Part shown: one piece after another, positions 13,601-23,010 of the stretch
Position numbering within the stretch: the stretch's first letter is position 1
Layout: each line of letters begins with the position of its first letter
Position numbers and translations under genes: made by a program
DNA from: Bimastos eiseni
Taxonomy: Eukaryota > Annelida > Clitellata > Crassiclitellata > Lumbricidae
Reading direction: 5' to 3'
NCBI GenBank assembly: GCA_959347315.1
Contig: OY365807.1
Span: forward strand, 28,984,868 to 29,048,867
DNA: 64,000 bases
The notes under the pieces: model-generated
Databases searched by the model: none
Told to the model about the DNA's origin: nothing
Seen by the model: the letters and a program-made list of their open reading frames with translations, nothing else

Positions 13601-16543
13601 AATTATTGGCTGGTGTTGATCAAATGGGCCGACATAGAGGTTTAATTTGCATGCGAGGCAATTTATGTGCCTTGTATAAAGTGTACACATGGCATTCGGT
13701 CAGGACCTCGGCTATCTTCGTGGCATAGGGGTATTAGCGAATGAGTGGGGCATTAGAGAAATCGTATTAACTGATCGATGCAAGAGTCGGATCAGGAGAG
13801 TTCTATTGCGTTACACACGGAAGAGATGCAAAGATCGGACCTGTATCGACGTCATTTGGTGATCACCTTACGATGACGTCAGAGGTTCGTGTTCTTCTTC
13901 ACAACGAACGGACACAGGACAGAGGATGGAATACAACATGTTCTGTGCTTAGTTGACACTTCCATTTCGAAATTTAAACTGAGCTAGAAAACCCTTGCGC
14001 TGACTCAAAATGATCCAAAGTATAGTATAGATACCTGAAAACATTGTTGCTTCTGTAGAATAACATCTGTCTTGGTGGATCTCTTAGTCAGTATTCATTC
14101 TCTTTATCCATACATTTTTTTCATGCAGACAAGGCTGCGATTGGTCATGTACCTCAGCATTTGGTATATTTTCCAGGGAACGTGCCACACTTGAAGTGGT
14201 GTTGTGTTATGAGAACCTGTCTTATTCGAATCAGGAAGTCCAATGCGGAAGCCGACAGGTGTCATCTACGTGTAGCTCTTTCAATACGGAAATGTATCGG
14301 CACTTTACGCATGGAGAAAGCTGAAAAATGCGATGCACAGACTAATAGGCCTATGTATCGGATGTTTGATATCTACTGCATAAGGTTTCATAGTGCACCG
14401 ACGATAAGTTTGAACATCGCCAACGCTTATGGTGTTTCTGTTCTTATAACCTTTGGAAAAGCTATTACTGTTTATGATTGCTATAGAAGCTCTCACAACA
14501 TGGCACGCAGAAGATAAGCAGAGATGTGTGATTCTGACCACACGACGTTCGTGGAATGGCCAGGAGTCTAGTCAAAAAATTTCCTTCACTATTTTATTAA
14601 TAGTCGACTGGAGGGAAGGAGCTCAGAAAGATTGTCAATTGGTCATAGAAAGATATGATGCCGCAATTACAGGAAATCTTGTCCCCACAATGGCAGATGT
14701 GAATGAAAATGGAGTATAATTCTATAACTCTATAATTCAATGAATGGAATTCGCTTTGCGACGACACAGGGTAAGACCAAACACCCTGTGCAAACCCTGC
14801 ATTACTTATACAATCATTTTCTTATGTTTCAGAATATCTTCTTGGTTCGGTTTTGGGGTTTCAAGCTAAGTTACGTCTGGTCTAATTTTACAGATGTGTT
14901 TCCTGTTTTCAGTTGGCATAGCAATCGGAGTTGCAGTTGGTGGATTCGTCCTTTTATGTATCCTCGTATCAGTCTCAGTTTGCCTCTGTATATACTGTTT
15001 AAAAAAGTAAGTATATAATTGGTCATCATTTGGTCTGAGTTTTGGTAGTCAGTATTTCAGCGACGCAACAAGTCACTCAGTCAGTCAGTCATTTACTCGT
15101 TTAGTCAGTCGGTCATTCGGCCAGTCAATTGGCCAGTCAATTGGCCAGTCAATTGGCCAGTCAATTGGCCAGTCAATTGGCCAGTCAATTGGCCAGTCAA
15201 TTGGCCAGTCAATTGGTCGGTTAGTCAATGGTGCATGCAGTTTGATATCGAACTGAATGAATCTTAATAGTTGTAGGGGCCTATTCATGTTGTTTAGCCC
15301 ACAAGGAAGCAGCAGCCAATCCCTCCCCTCTCCTCTTTCTTCCATTCTCCCTTCTCAAACTGATATTTTTGTGTCGAAAACATATGTTAGCAAAGTGTCA
15401 AATATGTGGTGGTGACGGTTAACGCCAGTTTTAAAAGTGGTAACTTAAAGCTAACAGCACGTTTGTGTGTTGCGTGTTTAGGGCCTACAATTTGGGTTAC
15501 CGGCAGCACAATTAGGTGACTGCACATGCGCACACGACATATCGAGGAGCTTACACGAAGCACAGTCTGCTAAGGCATAAATTCAGCAACAGTAATCAAC
15601 ACCATGCGCGTAAACTCTTAAAACAGCTACATTTTCTCATTTATGATTTCTTAGTTGTCATGGTAAACTTAAACGAAAAATAAAAAGTTGTAGCTGCAAC
15701 TGAAAATTTAGTTAACCTGAACCAGGAGACTTTCGCTGAGAGGCAACTTGCAGGTAGTCGTGACCTACCCAGTTCGAGGTGACCTAATTAGGTCTAAGGT
15801 CACTAGTTGAGATGCCAAAGCCGCTTATTCACCTGACTACATATTGGCTTTGGTGCGCCATAGGTTGATGGTAACTTGTGAATTATTTTCTAGAGCTATA
15901 TAAATTGCAACTTACAACTAGCGTGTGTCTTTGTCGTGTTAGGAAGAAGAAGAAGAAGTCAGCGTCGTCATTATCGTCCAATGGACCAGGAGTGGTTGCA
16001 GCGCATGTGAACGGCCAGCGATCCGCCCCTCTGCACTCTATCAGTCATTCGATCTCCAATCACGGCGGAACACTCTCACCAGAGGTCGCATCAACAGCCG
16101 GAAGTAGAATTGCCGCAGAAGATGAGATCTACTCGGAGATCAATGACGCCACGATCGGAGTAACGATCATCCACAACGGAACAATGACGTCACGCGATCC
16201 GTCGACAGTCGAACACCAGTTCAGCGTTCGCTACACCGTGGGTTCGCCGACTACATCGGAGGGAGCCAAGTACAAGGATTACCCGTGGCAGAAGCGAATC
16301 AAGGGAAGACCACCGCAGTTGGACGAGGAGGGCGCCTGGGACATGCCCTCTGAGTCGCCACCTCCCTACCTAGAAAAGCAGCTGGAGCCAACGAGGCACG
16401 CCAAGCGAAGCAAATGGGGAAAGAGCAAGTTGTACGTTCCACCTGGAGACACTGGAGAATCGGACACGGATGTCCAGCTTAATCCACTCTACGGAATGGT
16501 CCAGAAGAATGACAGAAGCAAACAGGATGACTACATGTACTAG
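7278..16543 (+). CDS. SUEL-lectin / CUB-like / mucin-stalk transmembrane receptor (receptor 2), complete
   Basis: Six exons (7278-7350, 8548-8883, 10216-10623, 12720-13406, 14913-15006, 15943-16543) join in frame to 732 aa. Domains in order: signal peptide about 1-24; SUEL-like lectin about 30-135; CUB-like domain about 137-272; Thr/Pro mucin stalk about 273-501; one helix about 502-528; tail 533-732 with PPPY at 672-675 and NPLY at 713-716. SUEL domains bind galactose or rhamnose and CUB domains are extracellular interaction modules, so this is probably a type I surface glycoprotein that senses or binds glycans. PPxY motifs bind WW proteins and NPxY motifs bind PTB or endocytic adaptors. The exact combination is not one I recognise from a named receptor. 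Introns 1-4 are phase 1, typical of shuffled extracellular exons. A related gene lies just upstream. Confidence 0.82.
7400..7932 (+). repeat. Long (CAT/CGT)n repeat in receptor 2 intron 1
   Basis: About 530 bp of CAT/CGT trinucleotides starts roughly 50 bp after the exon 1 donor. Long His/Arg, Ile/Val and Met/Thr frames on both strands come from the repeat and are not genes. Shorter degenerate versions follow to about 8390. Confidence 0.95.
8548..8883 (+). CDS. Receptor 2 exon 2: SUEL-like lectin domain
   Basis: The acceptor is atgttttag and the exon leaves in phase 1 at a gtgagg donor, so the stop codon at 8895-8897 is not used. It encodes eight cysteines in the SUEL pattern: L-x-C, I-x-W, an A-x-x-G turn, FC, EC, AC-x5-LC, then a final Y-D-C that closes the domain. 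An NRT sequon is present. SUEL/Gal_Lectin domains bind carbohydrate in egg lectins and latrophilins. The classic DPC segment is changed to NSC, so sugar binding is not certain. Confidence 0.78.
8884..10215 (+). other. Receptor 2 intron 2
   Basis: The intron has TAGGCCTA clusters near 8928-8940 and 9088-9105 and a C/T-rich middle part (about 9490-10070). Open frames in the C/T-rich part show no domain and are judged non-coding. Confidence 0.65.
10216..10623 (+). CDS. Receptor 2 exon 3: CUB-like domain
   Basis: The acceptor is cattgttttgcag, the donor gtaagt, phase 1 in and out. The 135-codon module has the beta-sandwich spacing of a CUB domain: SRC, then LRFRVLDL, ACPYNLSI, EWCG and a closing GLTVDVAFSS...GRVWILVEG. 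Only three cysteines are visible. The first canonical CUB cysteine is absent, so it is a divergent CUB-like fold. It carries NAS and NLS sequons. Confidence 0.68.
10888..11125 (+). repeat. 14-bp minisatellite in receptor 2 intron 3
   Basis: About 17 tandem copies of a 14-bp unit (aatgaattgctaat with variants). A variant pair (atttctaag) recurs twice, so a higher-order period exists. It lies about 265 bp after the CUB-like exon. Confidence 0.93.
11126..12719 (+). other. Remainder of receptor 2 intron 3
   Basis: Mostly unique-looking intronic DNA with a short GGGA/GAGA purine run at about 11721-11760. No gene seen. Confidence 0.6.
12720..13406 (+). CDS. Receptor 2 exon 4: Thr/Pro mucin-like stalk
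   Basis: The exon encodes 228 codons, most of them Thr with regularly spaced Pro (repeats of the type TTTTTP), then a Ser/Thr-rich region ending MMGVKNDSASSN. It follows an acceptor (gaatttcag) and ends in phase 1 at gtcagt. Such stalks are O-glycosylated and lift the binding domains off the membrane. The frame has no Met at its start, so it is visible only as an exon. The antisense Val-rich frames are shadows. Confidence 0.82.
13407..14912 (+). other. Receptor 2 intron 4
   Basis: No domain or repeat of note. The open frames at 14161-14719 have no recognisable homology and no supporting splice logic. Confidence 0.6.
14913..15006 (+). CDS. Receptor 2 exon 5: transmembrane helix
   Basis: A 94-nt exon between cctgttttcag and gtaagt, entering in phase 1 and leaving in phase 2. 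It encodes a Gly/Val/Leu-rich helix (GIAIGVAVGGFVLLCILV) with membrane-proximal Cys residues and a basic end that continues as a poly-Lys stop-transfer in the next exon. Size and phase equal the exon at 1506-1599 of the paralogue. Confidence 0.82.
15116..15217 (+). repeat. 12-bp tandem repeat (ggccagtcaatt)
   Basis: About eight perfect copies of a 12-bp unit in receptor 2 intron 5, flanked by degenerate CAGT repeats from about 15073. Confidence 0.95.
15943..16543 (+). CDS. Receptor 2 exon 6: cytoplasmic tail with PPPY and NPLY motifs
   Basis: The exon follows tgtcgtgttag and encodes 200 codons plus TAG. It starts with a Lys run (stop-transfer), then a Ser-rich stretch, an acidic tyrosine motif (EDEIYSEIND), PPPY (WW ligand), a basic patch (RHAKRSKWGKSK), and near the C terminus an acidic TGESDTD before VQLNPLYGM, a NPxY motif. 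It ends DDYMY. These features suggest phosphotyrosine signalling or clathrin/PTB adaptor binding. No kinase or other enzymatic domain is present. Confidence 0.82.
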
Positions 16544-17692
16544 GACAAACGCAGGAAACGCTCCAAGAGACCGATCTACAGCAGATAATCGAGGATTAAG
16601 AGGCCAAAGTAATTCGTTTAAAGTCTTCAAACCCATAGGCAATGCGTGTATTTTGAGGCACTATTATACGTTCGACCTAATAATATTTCGACAAACCACG
16701 ATCAGATACTACTGCACTGCTATTATTAAAATATATATGATCATGTCACAAGCTATAGACCTAATTAGGCTGACGGTTCTGCGCTGGCTTCTATCCGAGA
16801 GCACATTGACTTATTGAGTATAGAGTTGTCTTTATGGGCGTTGCCAACTTGGCCTTGCACCAGCCTACCTGATAGACCTCTTGTCAGCCGATATTGAAGG
16901 CCCGGTTTACACGCTGCCTTCGATCTGCTGTAGTTCCATTTACCCTTACAGCAGACTTGAACAACCGCGCATTCTTTGCGGTAGGCCCTAGTGTTTAGAA
17001 TGGAGTTACGCCTGTTGCCTAAATCGAGTAGTGGTATTTGTTATGGTCATTTGAAAACTTGTCCTTTGTCTGGCAAGCTGAGCTGGAGTTTGGAGTCTAG
17101 CTGTTCCTATCTGGAATAATTGAGTGTATTCACGTAAAATTAATATTTTTATGTCTTATAGTGCCCCACACGCTGAACCCAGAGGGGTCAATGGGCCATG
17201 GCACTCGGGCATAATGGCTAGTTCGCCATCGAGGGTCAACTCTATGCCAGCTCTCGATTTATCACAGCTTCGTTACTGTGGGCATAGCCTAAATGACGTA
17301 AAATGCCTCGGGGTCAAAAGGACGTCATCGTAATTGAAAGTTAATAGCAGAAATAGGAAGTTAAAATGTAAAATGTAAATGAAAGCTTAGGCTAGATATA
17401 AATTTTGATTTCTACCTCTCTTCCCAGCCACAAACCTGAAAAGAGTGCATGTATTTATGCATTATGGACAGCGATTTTCATATTAATAACGTAGGCTATT
17501 TACAGGTATCTAGCCTATTTTTGAATGGACAAGTGGTAAACGGGTGGTTTCGTACGTATTGCTCTGGTTATCAGATGTTTCAATCTCTGTTTGACTGCAA
17601 TATATAGTTAGCAGCAGAAATAAAGTCTGAAAATAAAAGGGAAAATGGAAAGAGGAAGTAAAATATAGGTCGCCTATATGTACGTGTATGTC
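16544..17692 (+). other. Receptor 2 3' UTR and flank
   Basis: No coding sequence. An AATAAA at 17619-17624 and another hexamer shortly after are candidate poly(A) signals for receptor 2, about 1.1 kb beyond its stop. This is a motif-only call. Confidence 0.4.
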
Positions 17693-18002
17693 AGAGGTGT
17701 AACAAGGTTTTGAAAAGTGTGGAACATAATTTAAAAGATATTGCGCGAAGCGCCAAAAAAATTTTTTGGCCCTCCCACTTTTTGAATGTTGCTCCCCAGA
17801 AATTTGAAAAATGGGGGCACAAATTATCTTAACAAAAGTATTCTTAAAAATTCATTGGATAAGCATAAATAAGAACCGATTCTGGGGGTAAATGGGGGGG
17901 CACTGGGGAAAAAATATTTTGAAACTGGGGGCTTTGCCCCCCCCCCCCAGTTTCAAAACTGAGAGGCCGGTGCCCCCTCTGCCCCCGCTTGTTACACCCT
18001 GG
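17693..18002. mobile_element. Small inverted-terminal element with G/C-run core
   Basis: The ends are complementary (AGGTGTAACAAG at left, CTTGTTACACCC at right). The core holds long G and C runs around an inverted pair (gaaactgggggctttg and cagtttcaaaactg). There is no open frame. It looks like a short non-autonomous foldback or MITE-like element. Confidence 0.7.
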
Positions 18003-18427
18003 TGTATGTTGTATACTGTATAGGTCTATAGATGATTTTGAATCTATTCTTCGGTTTGAGACAAATGGATCTTCGCTATTGTTTAAATGTCGTTGTGTGC
18101 TTGTTTTCCACCGGTGCTTTGATGATTTGTATGCCTAAACATAAATAAGAACCGGTTTTGGGGGGCACATGTGGGGGCACTGGGGGGGGGAAATATTTTG
18201 AAACTGGAGGCTTTGTCGTCCCCCCTCCAGTTTCAAAACTGGGGGGGGGGCCGGTGCCTCCCTGCCCCCGCTTGTTACACCCCTGGTGTATGTTGTATAC
18301 TGTATAGGTCTATAGATGATTTTGAATCTATTCTTCGGTTTGAGACAAATGGATCTTCGCTATTGTTTAAATGTCGTTGTGTGCTTGTTTTCCACCGGTG
18401 CTTTGATGATTTGTATGCCTACAAATT
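17864..18427 (+). repeat. Tandem segmental duplication (about 280 bp unit)
   Basis: The right half of the element at 17693-18002 plus about 140 bp of flank is repeated immediately. The flank beginning gtgtatgttgtatactg at about 18002 recurs from about 18289, nearly identical over about 135 bp. The G/C-rich element half recurs at about 18141-18288 with more differences. Confidence 0.9.
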
Positions 18428-19184
18428 AATGGTGATTTTATTTTATTTCAACCGTTTGAAACTACTAGGCCTTCAAATGTGGATCCATGTTTTCGACATA
18501 ATGAACTGTTTCCCCTTAATTGGGTTTGATCGGCAACTAGTGCTACCTTGCCTTCACTAGGGGGTTTTCAGAACTTTTCCAGTTCACTACTGCATGGTTT
18601 CGATGCCACAAAGCATGTGAATTTGGTATTCATATTGGTGGTGGTAATTTTGACACTTAATGATTTCTTTGTAGTGCCTATGGTGATGTAGATGACAGTT
18701 GTACATGTGCAACAATGTAGGCCTACATATAATTATACAATACCTTTGCATTGATGATTTTGTGTCAATTCTGGATGTGAGGCTTATACTTGGTTTGGTA
18801 TCGTTGGCGATGAGTGTGATGCTTTTGTGGCGCCTCTTTTAACTCGTCTTTCACATAGTTTGTAGGATTGACTGGTATTGTTCCGTGTTAATTATTACGA
18901 CCTAGTGCGAGTGTTTGATTTATCACAGTATTGCTTTTCTCCAGAATGGCTGATATTTTCTTCATGTTACCCTGCATAATGGGCTATATATAACCTGAAT
19001 TATGTGTGTTGCCCGTCAGCCCTCTGTTTTCCTCTTCTCTGATTTGGATTAGAATGACACGTACTGAAAGGATTATTTGGTGGCAAACCGTGTAACAGCA
19101 CCGGTCAAACAATAGAACTTGTTTGTGCACTTCTTTGAGAGTGAAAGTGTATACGAAGAGGACGAGGGCAGAGGCGGCGATCTC

Positions 19185-19277
19185 GGTTGCGAGGTGGGGT
19201 ACACCCAATGAGAGGGGTAAGAAATGTGGGGGCAAACGTATTGTGTGTCACCTCTCTGTAAAAGGTGAAGATCCTTA
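19185..19277 (+). repeat. Dispersed repeat, copy A
   Basis: A stretch containing acacccaatgagag and ctgtaaaaggtg matches 30470-30562 on the same strand with moderate divergence. The family is unidentified. Confidence 0.75.
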
Positions 19278-19707
19278 GGGAATGCCGCCCCTGGACGAGG
19301 GACACTGGAAGAACAAACACTTTAAAACAAAAAGAAAAGTTGTAGATAGATGACATCGATTAAGTTTTAGATAAGAAGTTAGAGTGGAGTCTAATACTTT
19401 CTTGCAGTATTGGAGATTTGAACGAACTCAAGAGATTTTAGAATATCATGTATCCTTGTAACATTAGAAGAACGTTAGATTGGGTTTTGCAGAGTTCCTT
19501 AACATTGTCCATGTTGAATAAACTTCTTCGAAGTAACCACGCGGGTCAGGCTCTCTCTAGAGAATTGGGAATGATGATAGGTATATTTATTGGAACACAT
19601 GTTGACATACCGTAACATGTTACAGACAACAATTAATATACGACAACATGTAAATAACTAAAGAAGAAAATGAAAATGCATAGGCCTAGTTACTACGGAG
19701 TGTGCCT

Positions 19708-19876
19708 GTAACATATATATATATAACATATATATAACATATATATAACATATATATATATATATCCAAACAGAACGAATTAACTATATATAATTAAATA
19801 TATAGTTTATGTTACACTATGGATATAGCCTATAATGTAAGTGTGAGTACGTGCAATTACAACCAAGACTTTGACG

Positions 19877-19933
<57 letters not shown>
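19708..19933. repeat. (AT)n microsatellites
   Basis: An interrupted AT array at 19708-19768 and a pure run of about 50 bp at 19879-19933. Confidence 0.95.
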
Positions 19934-19934
<1 letters not shown>

Positions 19935-20969
19935 CCAGAAGAACCTTAAAAGCTTCTGTATTCAACATTTAACCAGAAGAGATTGTTAAACTTCTTGTGC
20001 TGTGTTTAGAGTGATAATGTATTGAGGACTTGAACGTTTGTACATAAATTATTTTAGCCTATGCGAATAAATCTGTTTTGATGTTAGCCTACAATTGTTT
20101 GCATGCAATGCGCTACTGTGTATAGGGCTCTAATGAAGGATGTTCGACTAAATTAAACGGCATTAAAGCTTATTGGATAACGTGGTGAACTAACGAATTT
20201 ATAGGCCTAATAAGGATACTTTATTAACACATGTAGGAATGCCTATTTTTAATTCTTGTAAATTATTATACTCGGCATGTGCTATATATTTGTGTGCATG
20301 TGGAATAAATTATGTTTTTAAATGTAAACAATGTATCTTTAAAATCGTGGTAAAGCGTCGTCAATTAAGCCTATAGACTTAGACATGCGCGTGGTAAAAT
20401 TCGTTTTAGCTAAATATAATTTTTAAGCAATTCGGATCTTGGTGAGCTTGTAATTCCTTGCGTTCGATCGTTCACGAAACGTTGGCCTATCCAATTCAGA
20501 CAGATAGGCCTATATGTATAAGCCAATATTAACTTTTCAGTATTTTTATATTTTTTCGCCGAAATGACACCGCTATACAATGCACTACCTCTGAACAGAG
20601 ACTTTGCAAGTAGCCTATAAGAAAAACTTCGAACTTGATCATTCGACTTCTCTCACCGCAATTTAGCGAGTTCAGAATGGACTCAGTTGGGTGCAGCTCA
20701 ATACAGTCTCTCTTTGCATAGATAATCTTTGATGAGCTTCAACTGTTCTTGATATAGGCCTATAGGCTATAAAATTTGACGATGGAAACTTAAAATTTTT
20801 ATGTGTAATATACGTATAAGTTATGACATTCTTCCACCTGTATTCAAGTCATTGTTTGATCGCTCCTCTGCGTCATCACCCACAAAGTGACACAATAGAC
20901 ACAAGAAATAGATATGGGTAGCCTAGGCCTACATAATAAGTTATACTAGTCCTACACTGTCTCACCTCA

Positions 20970-21190
20970 GTGTGGCATGGCGGCCGATTGGTTAGAGTGG
21001 TCGGCCCGTAACATTCATGAGGGTGCGTTGAGTGAGCGGGTTCGAGTCTCGTCCTGGGCGTCACTGTATAGGGATCTTGAGCAAGTCCTTCGCACACACA
21101 ACTGCAATTGCGCCGTCAATGCGTGTGTGCATTTCTGAAGTTAAGTGTAAGAAGGGCGATATCAAATAACAGTTGTATTGTATTATTGTA
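20970..21190 (+). mobile_element. tRNA-derived SINE
   Basis: It has a polymerase III box A (tggcggccgattggttagag) and a box B (gggttcgagtctcg) spaced as in a tRNA. Extra bases lie between them and there is no proper acceptor stem or anticodon loop. A low-complexity tail (tgtattgtattattgtatta) follows. A SINE fits better than a functional tRNA gene. Confidence 0.75.
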
Positions 21191-22920
21191 TTATCTCAAA
21201 TCACTGCCCTGTCTCAAGTTCTCCAACCGATCTACATGTATAGGCTAGTCTACTACATTGAATTCGACTCTTTAACGATCTTCTGCAGAGGAGTCCAGAT
21301 AGGGGGAGGGTACGAAGGCAAATGCCTCCAATTTCAGGTTGAGGATAATTTTTTAGTCTTAGGGGGATATCTTGCCTTCCTCACACTTGAATCCGGGGGG
21401 GGGGTTTCCTCCATCACTCAGAGGGGATTGACGCCTCTGATCTTCTGAATTCCGTGAATTCTCAAATCCTCCGAAATCACTTAGGAACATTTTTGCCACA
21501 AAGTAGGCCTATTCTCTTAGACCTGAATTGGTAGCCCTATGCCTATCTCTGAACAGCCTATCATAGTACTGTTATCACTGTTATTAGGCCCACTAGGCCT
21601 ATTAGGCTATTACACTGCAGTTCCACGTATATGATATAACGCCCTGTTTGTGGTTGTGGCCTAATATGATCACGCTGGTGTGCAGTGTTACTTCTCACTT
21701 AGGGTAGCTCGCAAAGATTTCAGTCAAACTCTCTGGTTCCGACCAAGAACCACACACATGCCTAGCCAAAAAGACTAAGTTTCGTCGTAGGGAGCATATG
21801 GCAATAGGCCTGTATAGAACCATGATCGAACAAAAATGGTTTTCAACTGTTTGCGACTTGGCTACCATAGCGATAGATATATACTGCCATCTGGCGAGTA
21901 CATTTCACTCCAACGTCTTCCCAAACGTTCGATAAACTTTATAAAGATTGCTTTTGCTTATTTTTATAGCTACAATCCATCTTACTTTACATTTTAATAT
22001 TATTTTAAACTTGAATAACGATCACTTTTTAAAAATCAACATTGTGCTAATTGTATTGCTTGAAATCGTCGTTTTTTCTTGACACCATTTAAAAGCAGCC
22101 CCGTATATTATTTGAACCACGGATTGGGAGTTCAAAGTAACGTCCTTATCAGGGTGAGCATTCTTGTTCAGTGAAGTTTATCTGAGAGCAGGACTGCTAA
22201 CACACTTGATAATAATTAACCGTGTCGTCTGGCATTTCGGTGTCGGATTGGCACAATTTTTGGAAACCACGTGTTTGTGGTATTTGATCAAAACGTTGCG
22301 GGAAAAAAGATAAACTCTTTAATCAACTTGGCCAAGTGTTCTTATAAGAATGCAGTTTTACTGTTTAAATAAATGGCCGTCTGTAGAAAAAAAGTTGACG
22401 AGAGTGCAGTTATGGGAATGTAATGTTATTATCTGATATTTCTTGGCGGCACACAAAAACACGTCAGAAGACCGACCATCTTACTTGCTGGCACTGTGAA
22501 AGACAGGACTGTATTGATCGGTTGAGAACTTCAGATTAAAGTGACTGGGAAGATAACACCGAGCTAGGACCATGATCGTGTAGAGCGGGTGGATAGACTA
22601 CGAAAACTTATCGAATATACTTGGGTTTGGATCACTGTTTTAGTTGGTCGGTGGTTTGTAGGTTCAACCTAGCACTTTTCAAGCCAATCAGCTACTGTAT
22701 AACTGAATATATGGAAGTGTCAAGCAACCAAAATATCTCACGAGTCGTCCTTTGTTAAATTGGTTCCCGTTGAGCATCAATTCACAAAAAACGTCACCAA
22801 GTTTATATAGAATAATACATCACGACTGTTATATGATACTATGCTTCTCCTAAAGTTCCGAAAATAACACAAGACCACTGAATGGTGTTCAAGTTTTGGT
22901 GTCAACAGTAGAGAATAGAT
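21191..22920. other. Intergenic, no gene seen
   Basis: Mixed unique DNA and short TAGGCCTA-rich patches (about 21500-21610). No exon with good splice sites or a recognisable protein was found. Confidence 0.55.
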
Positions 22921-23010
22921 GGTATAAGGCTACAAGAAAAATCTGCAAGTGGTATAAGGCTACAAGACCAATCTGCAAGTGGTAAAAGGCTACAAGACCA
23001 ATCTGCAAGT
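22921..23010 (+). repeat. Three tandem 30-bp copies
   Basis: Three direct copies of a 30-bp unit beginning ggtataaggctacaag and ending aatctgcaagt, with few differences. Confidence 0.95.

Larger units (their letters stand above)
18430..20960. other. Intergenic AT-rich stretch
   Basis: Besides the dispersed repeat at 19185-19277 it holds AT microsatellites (19708-19768 and 19879-19933) and several TAGGCCTA sites. No gene is supported. Confidence 0.6.

Noticed and set aside
20970..21060. Functional tRNA gene
   Set aside because: Boxes A and B are present but the acceptor stem and anticodon arm do not fold, and a repeat tail follows. SINE is the better call.
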